Positions 1 through 6,649 of a stretch of 18,093 bases of DNA are shown in pieces. The position numbers and the translations under genes are program-made. The notes under the pieces are model-generated. The model made no database searches. It worked only from the letters and a program-made list of their open reading frames with translations, and was not told the DNA's origin. The stretch covers positions 1 to 18,093 of the forward strand of contig DASXTS010000239.1 in NCBI GenBank assembly GCA_036505275.1, given 5' to 3'. The stretch comes from DASXTS01 sp036505275 (GTDB lineage: Bacteria; Actinomycetota; Actinomycetes; Mycobacteriales; Pseudonocardiaceae). Each line of letters starts with the position of its first letter. Within the stretch, counting starts at the first letter, position 1.

Positions 1-60
1 CGTACACCGTTGGTCGAGCACCTCCAGGACGTGCCGGTATCCAGGGTCGTTGAAACGGCG

Positions 61-864
61 TCACCAGCCGTAGCCGTTCAACACCGTCTCGATTCGCGGC
101 ACATAGCGTTCTGGCCCGAAATGCCGGACGTTCACCAGCAGTTTCGACAGCCGCAGCGCCGGCCTGCGTTCGACATAAGAATCGTCGAACGGCCACTGCT
201 CGCAATATGCCTCGAAGAACTCCGCCGGCAGTGAGCGCGACATCTGCATATATGCAATTTCGAGCTCACGGTCGACGAATGACACCGCCGGGTCCACCAG
301 CCACCGGCCGTCGATAACATTGCCAGCCCAAAGGTCCCCATGGGTAAGCGACGCGGGTGGATGCCGGCGCAGCAAGGCGAGTAGCGGCCCGTCGCAGGCG
401 CGTTCCAGCCGCCGGCGCAGCGCCTCCGGCACTGCCGGGTCCGACAGGTGCGGGCGGATCCGGCGCTGTGCGTAGAAGCTCGGCCAGTCGTCGCACCAGC
501 CGTTGTGCTGGATGAGCCGTCCAGCGCGGTTGTCCCGGTGCCAGCCGAAGCGAGGTCCGATCACGCGGTGCATCCCGGCCACGGCTCGCCCCAGACCGGC
601 CCAGTCCGGCGCTCCGCTGACGAACCGCATCACCAGAACCCGTCGCCCGACGCCGAGCAACTCCGGCACCGGAACGCCAGCGTGGGCCAGCGTCTGCAAG
701 CCTTCGGCCTCCACGTCCACCCGATATGGGCAGCGCTTGACGACCACGTCCCGCCCATCGGTCAACCGCCCGCGGGTCGTGCCGCAGATGTATCCACCAG
801 CGAGCGGGGCGGCCGTGCGCAGCGCCGGCAGCCCGAGCGGCCAGTCGGAGAAGTCGCCAAGCAT
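61..864 (-). CDS. Fructosamine kinase family phosphotransferase
   Basis: This 267-residue protein has the kinase-like fold of fructosamine-3-kinase and aminoglycoside phosphotransferases. Family members phosphorylate ketoamine (glycated amine) adducts so that they break down, which repairs glycated protein; the substrate here is inferred. Visible motifs are the ATP-site lysine in DVVVKR (about residue 43), the catalytic loop HGDLWAGN (175-182) and the metal-binding aspartate in LVDPAV (about 191). The tail FVDRELEIAYMQM followed by FFEAYCEQWP is characteristic of fructosamine kinases rather than APH enzymes. The length fits the family. The ATG at 864 was chosen because homology to the N-lobe starts there. 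GGAGG directly abuts this ATG, too close for a normal ribosome site, while TAGGCT lies 7 nt upstream, so the mRNA may be leaderless. A GTG at 921 is an alternative start. The stop overlaps a possible GTG (GTGA, 61-64) of a gene running off the left edge. Confidence 0.85.
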   Translation of the reverse strand: MLGDFSDWPLGLPALRTAAPLAGGYICGTTRGRLTDGRDVVVKRCPYRVDVEAEGLQTLAHAGVPVPELLGVGRRVLVMRFVSGAPDWAGLGRAVAGMHRVIGPRFGWHRDNRAGRLIQHNGWCDDWPSFYAQRRIRPHLSDPAVPEALRRRLERACDGPLLALLRRHPPASLTHGDLWAGNVIDGRWLVDPAVSFVDRELEIAYMQMSRSLPAEFFEAYCEQWPFDDSYVERRPALRLSKLLVNVRHFGPERYVPRIETVLNGYGW

Positions 865-871
865 CCTCCGC

Positions 872-877
872 AGCCTA
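872..877 (-). promoter_or_regulatory. Candidate -10 box of the fructosamine kinase gene
   Basis: On the minus strand the hexamer TAGGCT ends 7 nt before the ATG at 864. This is the spacing expected when transcription starts at the A of the start codon. No good -35 hexamer is visible. The rest of the 192-bp gap (865-1056) up to the CoA-transferase stop holds no convincing gene; an AT-rich TAATTA on the minus strand in the middle of the gap is another possible -10. Confidence 0.35.
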
Positions 878-1056
878 TGCCCCGCGCGTGCCCGCCCATA
901 TCGTCGCCGGCATGAGTTCACGGCATTGGCAGTCGGCCGCGCCGAGGCTGAACGCGGAATATTCGTCGACGGCCTCGGCTGCGGCAGCGCGATAATTACC
1001 AACGAGATTCACCGGGTGGAATCGGCGGCAGAGCAGCAGTTGCTGGCATGGGCCGA

Positions 1057-2232
1057 TCAAGCCACTCCGGCCCTGACGAGCGCGTCGATGGCACCGGAGG
1101 AGAGCCCCAGCTCGGCGAGGATCGGACGGGTGTGCTCGCCGAGGGCGGGCACCGCGTCCATCCGTGGTGTCGGGTTGGTGAATCCGGGCGGGGCAAGTGC
1201 AGGGATCGTGCCGGTCGGGGTGGCGAGCTCGTGCCAGCGCCCACGGGCAGCCAGCTGCGGATGCGCCCACACCTGCGCCATCGTGTTCACGTTCGCGTGT
1301 GCCACCGGCACTGCCGCCAGCAACGCGGCGGCCTCGGCGCCGGCCAGTTCTTTGAAGCGCGCGGCGATGATTTCGCCGAGCGCCTTCCGATTGGTGTTGC
1401 GGTTGGCGTTGCCGGTGTAGTTTGGATCGTCGCCGAGTTCGGGCCGATCGAGGAAGCGTTCACAGAAGCGCACCCACTCGCGCTCATTCTGGATGCACAT
1501 CATGACGATCTTGCCGTCGCCGGCCTCGAATGGGCCGTACGGGTAGATCGTGGCGTGCGCGGCACCTTCTCGCGGTGGCGGCGCCTCGCCCCGGTACGAG
1601 TAGTACAACGGGAAGCCCATCCACTCGACGGTGGCCTCCAACATGGAGACGTCGATGACGGATCCACGTCCCGTGGTCGCCCGCTCAAGCAGAGCGGCGA
1701 GCACGCCGGCGTAGCCGTACATGCCAGCAGCTATGTCGGAGACGGAGATGCCGACCTTCGCCATCTGCTCGGGCGTACCGGTCACCGAGAGGAGGCCGGC
1801 TTCGCTCTGCACCATAAGGTCGTAGGCCTTCATCGACTCGTACGGGCCGCCATGGCCGTAACCGGAAATGTCGCAGACGATCAACCGGGAGTTCACCGCT
1901 TGCAGCTCCGGTGCGCCGAGTCCCATCCGGGCCGCCGCACCGGGGGCGAGATTCTGCACGAATACATCGGCGGTGCCGAGCAGCCGGCGCAGCACCGCTC
2001 TCCCGCGCGGGTCTTTCACGTCGAGCGTCAGAGACTCCTTGCTGCGGTTGACCCACACGAAATGTGAGCTCATCCCGTTGACCCGCGAATCGTAGCCGCG
2101 GGCGAAGTCGCCACTCCCGGGACGTTCCACCTTGATGACCCGTGCGCCAAGGTCGGCGAGCTGACGGGTGGTGTAGGGCGCGGCGATAGCCTGCTCCAGC
2201 GACACGACGGTCACTCCGCGCAGCGGCTGCAT
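1057..2232 (-). CDS. CaiB/BaiF class III CoA-transferase
   Basis: This 391-residue protein belongs to the formyl-CoA transferase/CaiB/BaiF family. These cytosolic dimers move CoA between a CoA thioester and a free carboxylic acid through an aspartyl-CoA thioester. The N-terminus (PLRGVTVVSLEQAIAAPY, then LGARVIKVERP at about 28-38) is the family's Rossmann-like opening. The catalytic aspartate is in KAYDLMVQ (about D138), followed by SVTGTPEQMAKVG. Further landmarks are GRGSVIDVSMLEA, YPYGPFEAGDGKIVM and the terminal LGEHTRPILAELGLS. The length is typical. AGGAGG lies 3 nt before the ATG, so the start is secure. The natural substrate (oxalate, carnitine, an aromatic succinate or a methyl-branched acid) cannot be read from the sequence. 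No acyl-CoA dehydrogenase or decarboxylase partner is nearby. It is 192 bp upstream of the fructosamine-kinase gene on the same strand, so an operon with it is doubtful. Confidence 0.93.
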   Translation of the reverse strand: MQPLRGVTVVSLEQAIAAPYTTRQLADLGARVIKVERPGSGDFARGYDSRVNGMSSHFVWVNRSKESLTLDVKDPRGRAVLRRLLGTADVFVQNLAPGAAARMGLGAPELQAVNSRLIVCDISGYGHGGPYESMKAYDLMVQSEAGLLSVTGTPEQMAKVGISVSDIAAGMYGYAGVLAALLERATTGRGSVIDVSMLEATVEWMGFPLYYSYRGEAPPPREGAAHATIYPYGPFEAGDGKIVMMCIQNEREWVRFCERFLDRPELGDDPNYTGNANRNTNRKALGEIIAARFKELAGAEAAALLAAVPVAHANVNTMAQVWAHPQLAARGRWHELATPTGTIPALAPPGFTNPTPRMDAVPALGEHTRPILAELGLSSGAIDALVRAGVA

Positions 2233-2612
2233 GTTGCCTCCTCGGATCTTCGCCGTTGAGAGCCATCATGAGCGCTGATTCGCCGCGGTCGCTGCCGCTC
2301 GCGCCGCCTTCGATGGAGAGTAGGGGCCACCACCGGCTTCGTCCGCGGCGGCGCCGCTGCGCAGGATCGCCGACCTCATACCGACAACGCCGATCGGCTC
2401 GCACGCCTCACCCTCTACAAGGTGAACTGCAAGATCGCCTTCATGGTGGAGCGATAGACCGCGGCGGCACCACCCTGCAAGGACGGGCTCATCAAATCGG
2501 GGCTTTGGCACCTGCGGCTCGCGTGCCGTCCTGGCTGGCTGCTTTTCGGGTCTGGTCGGCGGCGTGATGTCGCCACTGACGGCGAGCACCCGATCCAGTT
2601 GCACGCAAGGGT

Positions 2613-2633
2613 TAGCCGCGGGCTCCGCGGCTA
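2613..2633. repeat. Perfect inverted repeat, 9-bp arms, 3-nt loop
   Basis: TAGCCGCGG, loop GCT, then CCGCGGCTA. There is no T-tract after it on either strand, so it is not a classical intrinsic terminator. It lies about 80 bp upstream of the WYL regulator start and could be a regulator site or an mRNA leader hairpin. Confidence 0.5.
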
Positions 2634-2679
2634 CTCCGACATGGGGTTGTCGTACCCGGATGGGAGTCTCTCCGTAGGT

Positions 2680-2699
2680 ACCCGGCCAGCCGGCCGGGT
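2680..2699. repeat. Perfect inverted repeat, 8-bp arms, next to the WYL gene start
   Basis: ACCCGGCC, loop AGCC, then GGCCGGGT, ending 15 nt before the GTG of the WYL regulator. It could be an operator for autoregulation or a leader hairpin that affects translation initiation. Such GC-only palindromes also arise by chance in GC-rich DNA. Confidence 0.45.
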
Positions 2700-2714
2700 T
2701 GGGGTTGTGGTGGT

Positions 2715-3419
2715 GTGGTGAACCGGACGGATCGGCTCTACGCCCTCGTGGAGGAGCTGCGCGCCGTGGCGCCCCGGGTGCGCAGCGTCCGCTGGCTGGC
2801 GCAACGGTTCGAGGTCAGCGCGCGCACCATCGAGCGGGACCTGTCGGCGTTGCAGCAGTCGGGGGTGCCGATCTGGGCGACGACGGGGCGTCGTGGCGGG
2901 TATGCGCTGGATCCGCGGATGACGCTGCCACCGTTGAACTTCAGCCCGGCCGAAGCCGCTGCCATCGCGGTGGCGTTGGCCGCGAGCGGGTCCGCACCGT
3001 TCAGCCGGGCCGCCCACCAGGCGTTACGCAAGCTGACCGCGGCGATGTCACCCTCGGGCCGGCAGGGCGCACGCGAACTGACCGGACGGATCCGGGTGGT
3101 GCCCACCGCGGCCGAACCACTCGGCCCGGTGGCGGGTGAGGTCGAGCGGGCGTTCACCGACCGCCGCGTGCTGCAGATCGAGTACGCCGACCAGGACGGC
3201 ACGACCACCTGCCGGCACGTCGAACCGGTCGGTCTGACCGGCCTGGGACGTCGGTGGTACCTGCTGGCCTGGTGCCGGCTGCGCGGCGGGCATCGGGCGT
3301 TCCGGCTCGACCGGATCACGTCGGCGACGGTCACCGACGAGGCGGCCACACCCCGGCCGCTGCCGGAGCTGGACTGCGATCTGCCGATCCGGTTCCTCCC
3401 GTTGAGCATCGACGGGTGA
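2715..3419 (+). CDS. HTH/WYL-domain transcriptional regulator (YafY type)
   Basis: This 234-residue regulator has a winged helix-turn-helix at the N-terminus (about 6-60: RLYALVEELR, RSVRWLAQRFEVSARTIERDLSAL) followed by the RRGGYAL wing. A WYL sensor domain spans about 135-210, with the signature WYLLAWC at 181-187 and FRLDRI at 196-201. WYL domains are thought to bind nucleic acid or small ligands and switch the DNA-binding activity. The C-terminal extension (WCX) of longer YafY proteins is absent, so this is the short form. The start is GTG at 2715 or 2718; neither has a strong Shine-Dalgarno, and the first gives the usual N-terminus. The following SRPBCC gene lies 84 bp downstream on the same strand and is a likely target or co-transcribed partner. 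The hairpin at 2680-2699 may be its operator. Confidence 0.9.
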   Translation: MVNRTDRLYALVEELRAVAPRVRSVRWLAQRFEVSARTIERDLSALQQSGVPIWATTGRRGGYALDPRMTLPPLNFSPAEAAAIAVALAASGSAPFSRAAHQALRKLTAAMSPSGRQGARELTGRIRVVPTAAEPLGPVAGEVERAFTDRRVLQIEYADQDGTTTCRHVEPVGLTGLGRRWYLLAWCRLRGGHRAFRLDRITSATVTDEAATPRPLPELDCDLPIRFLPLSIDG

Positions 3420-3503
3420 CCGCCGCGGAAACTCCCACGGGCTGCTGTCGCGGAACGGCGGGAGGCTACCGGTTCAACGCGCCGCACCGGAAGGAGCGAC
3501 ATC

Positions 3504-3995
3504 ATGGCAAGGCCACCGCTGCAGGGCCGCGACAACCGCCGCATCGCCGCACCCGCCGCCGTCGTGTGGGACATCATCGAAGACACCGGCCGACTGCCCA
3601 GCTGGGTACCGATGGTCACCCAGGTGGACGCGGCTCCCGGCCAGCGCGAGCACGTTGGCGCGACCCGCACCTGCCAGGTCCACACCATGGGCCGGCGCGG
3701 GCAGATCACCGAACGTTGCACCGAACTCGTCCCGCAGCGGTCGGCGTTCTACGTCGTGGCGCACGACTCGCTGGGCTTCTCCCGCCTGGTCGACGACTTC
3801 AGCTTTGCTATCACCGCGGAAGCCCACGACGACGCGGCGACCACGGTGACCCTGTCGTCTCACTACCGACCCCGCGGCCTACCCGGACGCCTGGCCAACC
3901 TGCTGGTGCTACGCCGGCAACTGCAGCGAGCCCGCCGCCGCATGCTCGCCGGACTGGCCCGACTCGCCGAGCAGCCGACGCTCGCCCGACCCTGA
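3504..3995 (+). CDS. SRPBCC (START-like/polyketide cyclase) family protein
   Basis: This 163-residue protein has the helix-grip fold. The START-like features are IAAPAAVVWDIIEDTGRLPSW (about 14-34), a central beta-rich part (GQITERCTEL, RSAFYVVAHD), and a long C-terminal helix. Such proteins bind hydrophobic ligands in a deep cavity, and some are cyclases or dehydratases of aromatic polyketides. Nothing here identifies the ligand, and there are no polyketide synthase genes nearby. The arginine-rich C-terminus (about 140-155) is unusually basic. The start is supported by AAGGAG about 9 nt before the ATG. It follows the WYL regulator by 84 bp. Confidence 0.82.
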   Translation: MARPPLQGRDNRRIAAPAAVVWDIIEDTGRLPSWVPMVTQVDAAPGQREHVGATRTCQVHTMGRRGQITERCTELVPQRSAFYVVAHDSLGFSRLVDDFSFAITAEAHDDAATTVTLSSHYRPRGLPGRLANLLVLRRQLQRARRRMLAGLARLAEQPTLARP

Positions 3996-4027
3996 GTGTA
4001 GGGACGTCGGCGACGTGCACGGACCGT

Positions 4028-4066
4028 AACGACCGGGTGTCAATTCCGCCCGTTGCCTCGGTCGTT
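4028..4066. terminator. Possible bidirectional terminator between convergent genes
   Basis: AACGACCG (4028-4035) pairs perfectly with CGGTCGTT (4059-4066) across a 23-nt loop. It lies in the gap between the plus-strand SRPBCC stop and the minus-strand GerW stop, which is the expected place for a shared terminator. The long loop and lack of a T-tract keep confidence low. Confidence 0.35.
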
Positions 4067-4091
4067 GGGCCGCCGCATACGTCACGACAGG

Positions 4092-4448
4092 CTAGGCACC
4101 GGAGGCGCCGCCGGCCTTCAACCGTGCCCGCGCGATCCGCGACCGGGTGATCAGGAAGACGATGGCCACCGCGCCGAGCGTGCGCAACAGCCGGTTGACG
4201 TCCACGGCCGGGATCCAGCGGACCGTGCCGTCTTTGATGACGTACACGCCTGCCGGTCGGGCGGTCAGGCCGAAGCCACCGCCGGCACCCTCCTGGCCGT
4301 GATCGTCCTCGCCGTGCCCGCCGCCACCGGCGCCGGCCACGGTGGCGGCGGCGATCACGGTGGCACCGTTTCTCTCGACCGGCTCCGCGAACACCCTCCT
4401 GACCTGCAGGGCGTCCCGTGCGGTGGTCACCAGTTCGTCGAGCTTCAT
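4092..4448 (-). CDS. GerW/YtfJ-like sporulation-family protein
   Basis: This 118-residue protein matches the GerW (YtfJ) family. It opens with MKLDELVTTARDALQVRRVFAEPVERNG, has a glycine-rich middle (AGAGGGGHGEDDHGQEGAGGG), then GLTARPAGVYVIKDGTVRWIPAVDVN. It ends in a membrane helix (about LRTLGAVAIVFLI) with a basic tail. In Bacillus the family member acts in spore germination; actinobacterial members are widespread and their function is unclear. AAGGAG lies about 6 nt before the ATG at 4448, so I treat this as an independent start. The same frame is open upstream through a CBS-BON sequence with no stop codon, so a longer fusion product is possible. The gene is last in a minus-strand set doxX, CBS-BON, GerW. 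Confidence 0.82.
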   Translation of the reverse strand: MKLDELVTTARDALQVRRVFAEPVERNGATVIAAATVAGAGGGGHGEDDHGQEGAGGGFGLTARPAGVYVIKDGTVRWIPAVDVNRLLRTLGAVAIVFLITRSRIARARLKAGGASGA

Positions 4449-4859
4449 CGCATCTCCTTCGCCTGGCCGCCGACCGGACGTCGGCTGGGGGGCCGCGCGC
4501 GGGAGGTCACCTGCACCGACGAGACGCCGGGCACCGGCGGCCGCCAGCACGTGTGCGACGTGCCGGTCGTCCGGATTGTCGTACTCGTCGGTGATGGTCA
4601 CCCGGCCGGCCCTGGCGTCGACCGTCCACCGGCCGGGGCCGCGGTAGATCTGCAGCCGGTGCCGGACGTCGGCGGCGACCAGCGCGTCCTCGCGACCGAT
4701 GCACCGCATCAGGTCGCGGCGGGTGATGATGCCCACCAGCCGGTCGCCTGACGGGTCGTGCTGCACGATCGGGATGGCCCGCAGGCGCTGCCCGAGCATC
4801 CTGCGGGCCACCTCGGCGACGTCGGTTCCCGCGGTCATGACCACGACGTCGCAGGTCAT
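4092..4859 (-). CDS. CBS-BON reading frame continuous with GerW
   Basis: From the ATG at 4859 the frame encodes one CBS motif (about 1-55: DVAEVARRMLGQRLRAIPIV, then LVGIITRRDLMRCI). A BON-like segment follows (about 65-120: RWTVDARAGRVTITDEYDN, then HVAHVLAAAG). Without a stop it continues through about 15 linker residues into the GerW protein (137 onward). CBS motifs usually come in pairs and bind adenine nucleotides; CBS-CBS-BON proteins are common in actinobacteria. Here the first CBS motif is missing and the CBS-BON gene has no stop of its own. The linker residues GEGDA are encoded by the GerW Shine-Dalgarno. In the same frame VGEVM directly precedes MT, as in normal CBS domains, but a stop lies just upstream. 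A second ATG at 4902 in another frame (MDLIFGTAAAGR) would join only through a frameshift. So this is either a natural fusion or an eroded CBS-BON gene. Confidence 0.6.
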   Translation of the reverse strand: MTCDVVVMTAGTDVAEVARRMLGQRLRAIPIVQHDPSGDRLVGIITRRDLMRCIGREDALVAADVRHRLQIYRGPGRWTVDARAGRVTITDEYDNPDDRHVAHVLAAAGARRLVGAGDLPRAAPQPTSGRRPGEGDAMKLDELVTTARDALQVRRVFAEPVERNGATVIAAATVAGAGGGGHGEDDHGQEGAGGGFGLTARPAGVYVIKDGTVRWIPAVDVNRLLRTLGAVAIVFLITRSRIARARLKAGGASGA

Positions 4860-4924
4860 GACCTCACCGACCGGCTGCGGCGGTGCCGAATATCAGGTCC
4901 ATCGCTTGCCTGACGGCCGCTGCC

Positions 4925-5473
4925 TCACCTCAGCGCCGGAACGGCGCGCACCACGCGGGTCTTGGCCCACCAGCGGCCGAAGCCGACGTGGTCACCGGCG
5001 TAGGTGGCGGCCAGCAGGATCAGCACCAGCGCCTCGATCAGGTGCTCGTCGAGGAACGGGTTGGTCGCCGGCGGTAGCGCCGCCGACCACATCATCACCA
5101 GCAGCAGCGACCCGGTGGCCGCGGCGATCCGCATGCCAACACCGAACAGCAGCGCCGCACCGATGCCAAGCAGGCCGATCATGAACAGCCAGTTCGTCCA
5201 GGTGTCGCCCGCGATCGACTTGTAGAAGGACTCGAACGGGCCGGTCGCGCTGCTGGTCAGGAAGCCCTTGGTCGGCGACCCGCCGTTGATCCAGGCCCGC
5301 TCCGACGGGGTGGCGAAACCCCACCCGAAGGTCTTGTCGGCGAAGGCCCACAGGAACTCCCAGGCAAGGGCCAACCGCAGGGTGACCAGCAGCCAGATGA
5401 CGACATTCGACCTACGCGACGGCGCGGTACGGGTGCCCCGAGTGATCACTCCGCGGCCGACTGTGGCGGTCAT
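4925..5473 (-). CDS. DoxX/DoxD-like membrane protein
   Basis: This 182-residue integral membrane protein has four predicted helices, at about 23-45, 94-112, 115-134 and 145-160. Between helices 1 and 2 is the loop WINGGSPTKGFL (about 61-72), typical of DoxX/DoxD proteins related to the small subunit of thiosulfate:quinone oxidoreductase. Family members are linked to quinone-coupled redox or membrane-associated oxidant detoxification; the substrate here is unknown. There is no DoxA partner. GGAGGAGG lies a few bases before the ATG, so the start is well supported. It is the first gene of a minus-strand set with the CBS-BON frame 65 nt downstream. A DosR-like box lies at 5568-5581. Confidence 0.87.
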   Translation of the reverse strand: MTATVGRGVITRGTRTAPSRRSNVVIWLLVTLRLALAWEFLWAFADKTFGWGFATPSERAWINGGSPTKGFLTSSATGPFESFYKSIAGDTWTNWLFMIGLLGIGAALLFGVGMRIAAATGSLLLVMMWSAALPPATNPFLDEHLIEALVLILLAATYAGDHVGFGRWWAKTRVVRAVPALR

Positions 5474-5567
5474 CGCGCCTCCTCCCTAGTGCACTCTTCT
5501 TGTCCTTACGGCATCCAGCAAACGCCGACCACGCCCGCTCGATCAGGGCTGATCTTCCTTCGATCGC

Positions 5568-5581
5568 GGGACCTACGACCC
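5568..5581. promoter_or_regulatory. DosR/DevR-like box upstream of doxX
   Basis: GGGACCTACGACCC matches the 14-base core GGGACTWWAGTCCC of the mycobacterial DosR (dormancy regulator) site at 11 of 14 positions and is an imperfect palindrome. It lies about 95 bp before the doxX start. The genes on both sides are of types often found in DosR regulons, which is the main support. No DosR/DosS gene is in the window. Confidence 0.35.
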
Positions 5582-5881
5582 GGCCTGCGCTCATTTCGAC
5601 AGCGAGAGCGTTCGCGGGCGGCTACCGCCGGAGCGTCAGGTGTTGGCCGCGGGCACGGCCAGCACAGGCCTCCATCCCTACCATCGCGCTCGGCACCGCC
5701 CCGCCACGAGGCGTTCGCCGTCCGGTCCCAGGACGTTGGGTCACCGGTCGAGCGCGGCGCGGGTAGGCGTCGAGCACTGGTCTGCCGGCCACCTGAGAGA
5801 CAGCCGTGGCCGTGCCTGTGCCGAACGCGACCGCGGTTGTCGTGATTGCAACGTATCGAGGGCCGAAGGGCCCGAGCGATG

Positions 5882-5895
5882 GGGACCGTGGGCAC
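5882..5895. promoter_or_regulatory. Weak DosR-like half site upstream of the small ORF
   Basis: GGGACC starts a 14-base stretch matching the DosR core at only about 8 of 14 positions; one half site is good and the other is poor. Its distance to the small-ORF start (about 85-100 bp) mirrors that of the better box on the doxX side. Confidence 0.15.
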
Positions 5896-5979
5896 TGCCG
5901 GCCCAGCTGGCTACGGGATGACGCTTGGGCGCGGGCGGTATGGCTGACGCCCCGACGTGGCTAGTGAAGGGACTCAACG

Positions 5980-6066
5980 ATGAGCACCAGCAAATGCTGG
6001 CGGGTCGACGCCACCGCCGCGGACATCGAGCAGATCACGCACCGTCCAGCGGATGTGCCGCAATGA
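5980..6066 (+). CDS. 28-residue small ORF coupled to the PNPOx gene
   Basis: ATG at 5980 is preceded by GAAGGGA at suitable spacing. The frame encodes 28 residues beginning MSTSKCWRVDATAADIEQ and ending in PADVPQ. Its TGA (6064-6066) overlaps the ATG of the next gene as ATGA. This is the classic arrangement for translational coupling, and the next gene has no Shine-Dalgarno of its own. I do not recognise the peptide. It could be a real small protein, or a leader peptide whose translation sets expression of the downstream gene. It could also be the truncated end of a larger ancestral protein. Confidence 0.5.
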   Translation: MSTSKCWRVDATAADIEQITHRPADVPQ

Positions 6067-6515
6067 TGAGCCAGATCCGGTCTGAGGGCAGGCAGGTGAG
6101 CGGCGGCCCTGTCTTGGAGAAGCTTGACCGATCCGAGTGCTTGCGTTTGCTCGGGACGGTTCATATCGGTCGAGTGGCGTTCACAATCGACGCCCTCCCG
6201 TCGGTGCAACCAGTGAACTTCGTGCTGCACGATGGCGAGATCATCTTCCGCACCAGCCGCGGCAGCAAGCTGGCTGCGGCGCTACGCAACACCATCGTTG
6301 CCTTCGAAGTCGACGAGTACGACAGCACGCAGCGCACCGGGTGGAGCGTTACGGCTGTCGGCCGCGCGGACGTGGTGGCCGAGCCTGAGCGCGTACAGGA
6401 GCTGGCGATGCTGCCGTTGTCGCCGTGGGCGCCCGGTGATCGCGAGCACTTCGTGGCGATCAAGACCTCTGTCCTGCACGGTCGTCGAATCCTCCGATCC
6501 GAAGCGCCGGCGTGA
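6063..6515 (+). CDS. Pyridoxamine 5'-phosphate oxidase-fold flavin/F420-type protein
   Basis: This 150-residue protein has the split-barrel PNPOx fold. Landmarks are LDRSECLRLLGTVHIGRVAF (about 21-40), LPSVQPVNFVLHDGEIIFRT (45-64), GSKLAAALRNTIVAFEVDE (67-85) and TGWSVTAVGRADVV (92-105). It ends in a short tail (FVAIKTSVLHGRRI). These proteins bind FMN, F420, heme or biliverdin; many actinobacterial ones are small stress-induced redox proteins. The cofactor cannot be assigned. The start is taken at 6063 (or the adjacent ATG at 6066) because homology begins soon after and the ATG overlaps the stop of the 28-codon ORF. A longer frame from 5925 exists but its first 46 residues look non-coding. 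It is convergent with the Ddn-like gene, 134 bp away. Confidence 0.85.
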   Translation: MMSQIRSEGRQVSGGPVLEKLDRSECLRLLGTVHIGRVAFTIDALPSVQPVNFVLHDGEIIFRTSRGSKLAAALRNTIVAFEVDEYDSTQRTGWSVTAVGRADVVAEPERVQELAMLPLSPWAPGDREHFVAIKTSVLHGRRILRSEAPA

Positions 6516-6649
6516 GCTGCGGACGTCGATCTTCAACCTGAGCAATGAGCGTGCCGCTACCGGTCGTTACCTCGCCGGACGGGAGTGGCCACGTCCACGC
6601 CGCCCGTTCGCAAGCCCGGACACCTCAACTAACCGAGGCCACCGTGCAG

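Larger units (their letters stand above)
2233..2714. other. Gene-poor intergenic region, 480 bp
   Basis: This lies between the divergently transcribed CoA-transferase and WYL regulator genes and must carry both promoters. I see no gene I can support. A short plus-strand reading of about 20 codons, ending at the tag at about 2455-2457 (ending KIAFMVER), looks protein-like but has no start context and I do not recognise it. Two perfect hairpins sit near the right end (2613-2633 and 2680-2699). Confidence 0.5.
5474..5979. other. Intergenic region, 500 bp, between divergent doxX and the PNPOx locus
   Basis: I find no gene here that I can support; the open frames have no protein-like composition and no ribosome sites. 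The region must carry both divergent promoters. Two sequences resembling the DosR/DevR box (5568-5581 and, weaker, 5882-5895) each lie about 100 bp from the nearest downstream start. Confidence 0.5.

Noticed and set aside
1..64. Possible gene running off the left edge on the minus strand, starting at a GTG overlapping the fructosamine kinase stop (GTGA)
   Set aside because: Only about 20 codons are visible, with no homology, and two other frames look as protein-like; it cannot be supported from this window.
503..1420. Long plus-strand open frame opposite the fructosamine kinase and CoA-transferase genes
   Set aside because: Low-complexity Arg/Pro/Ala/Ser composition and no motif; it is the antisense shadow of two well-supported genes.
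1048..2067. Long plus-strand open frame opposite the CoA-transferase
   Set aside because: His/Gly/Arg-rich shadow of the class III CoA-transferase reading frame.
2396..2457. Short plus-strand reading ending in KIAFMVER before a TAG stop
   Set aside because: Looks protein-like and might be a gene remnant, but there is no start, no neighbouring homology and I could not place it in a family.
5506..5895. Minus-strand open frame of 129 codons in the doxX upstream gap
   Set aside because: Arg-rich, no ribosome site, no recognisable fold; consistent with chance open frames in GC-rich DNA.
5925..6062. Longer N-terminus for the PNPOx gene, from an ATG at 5925
   Set aside because: The extra 46 residues have non-coding character, and the ATGA overlap with the small ORF better explains the start at 6063.
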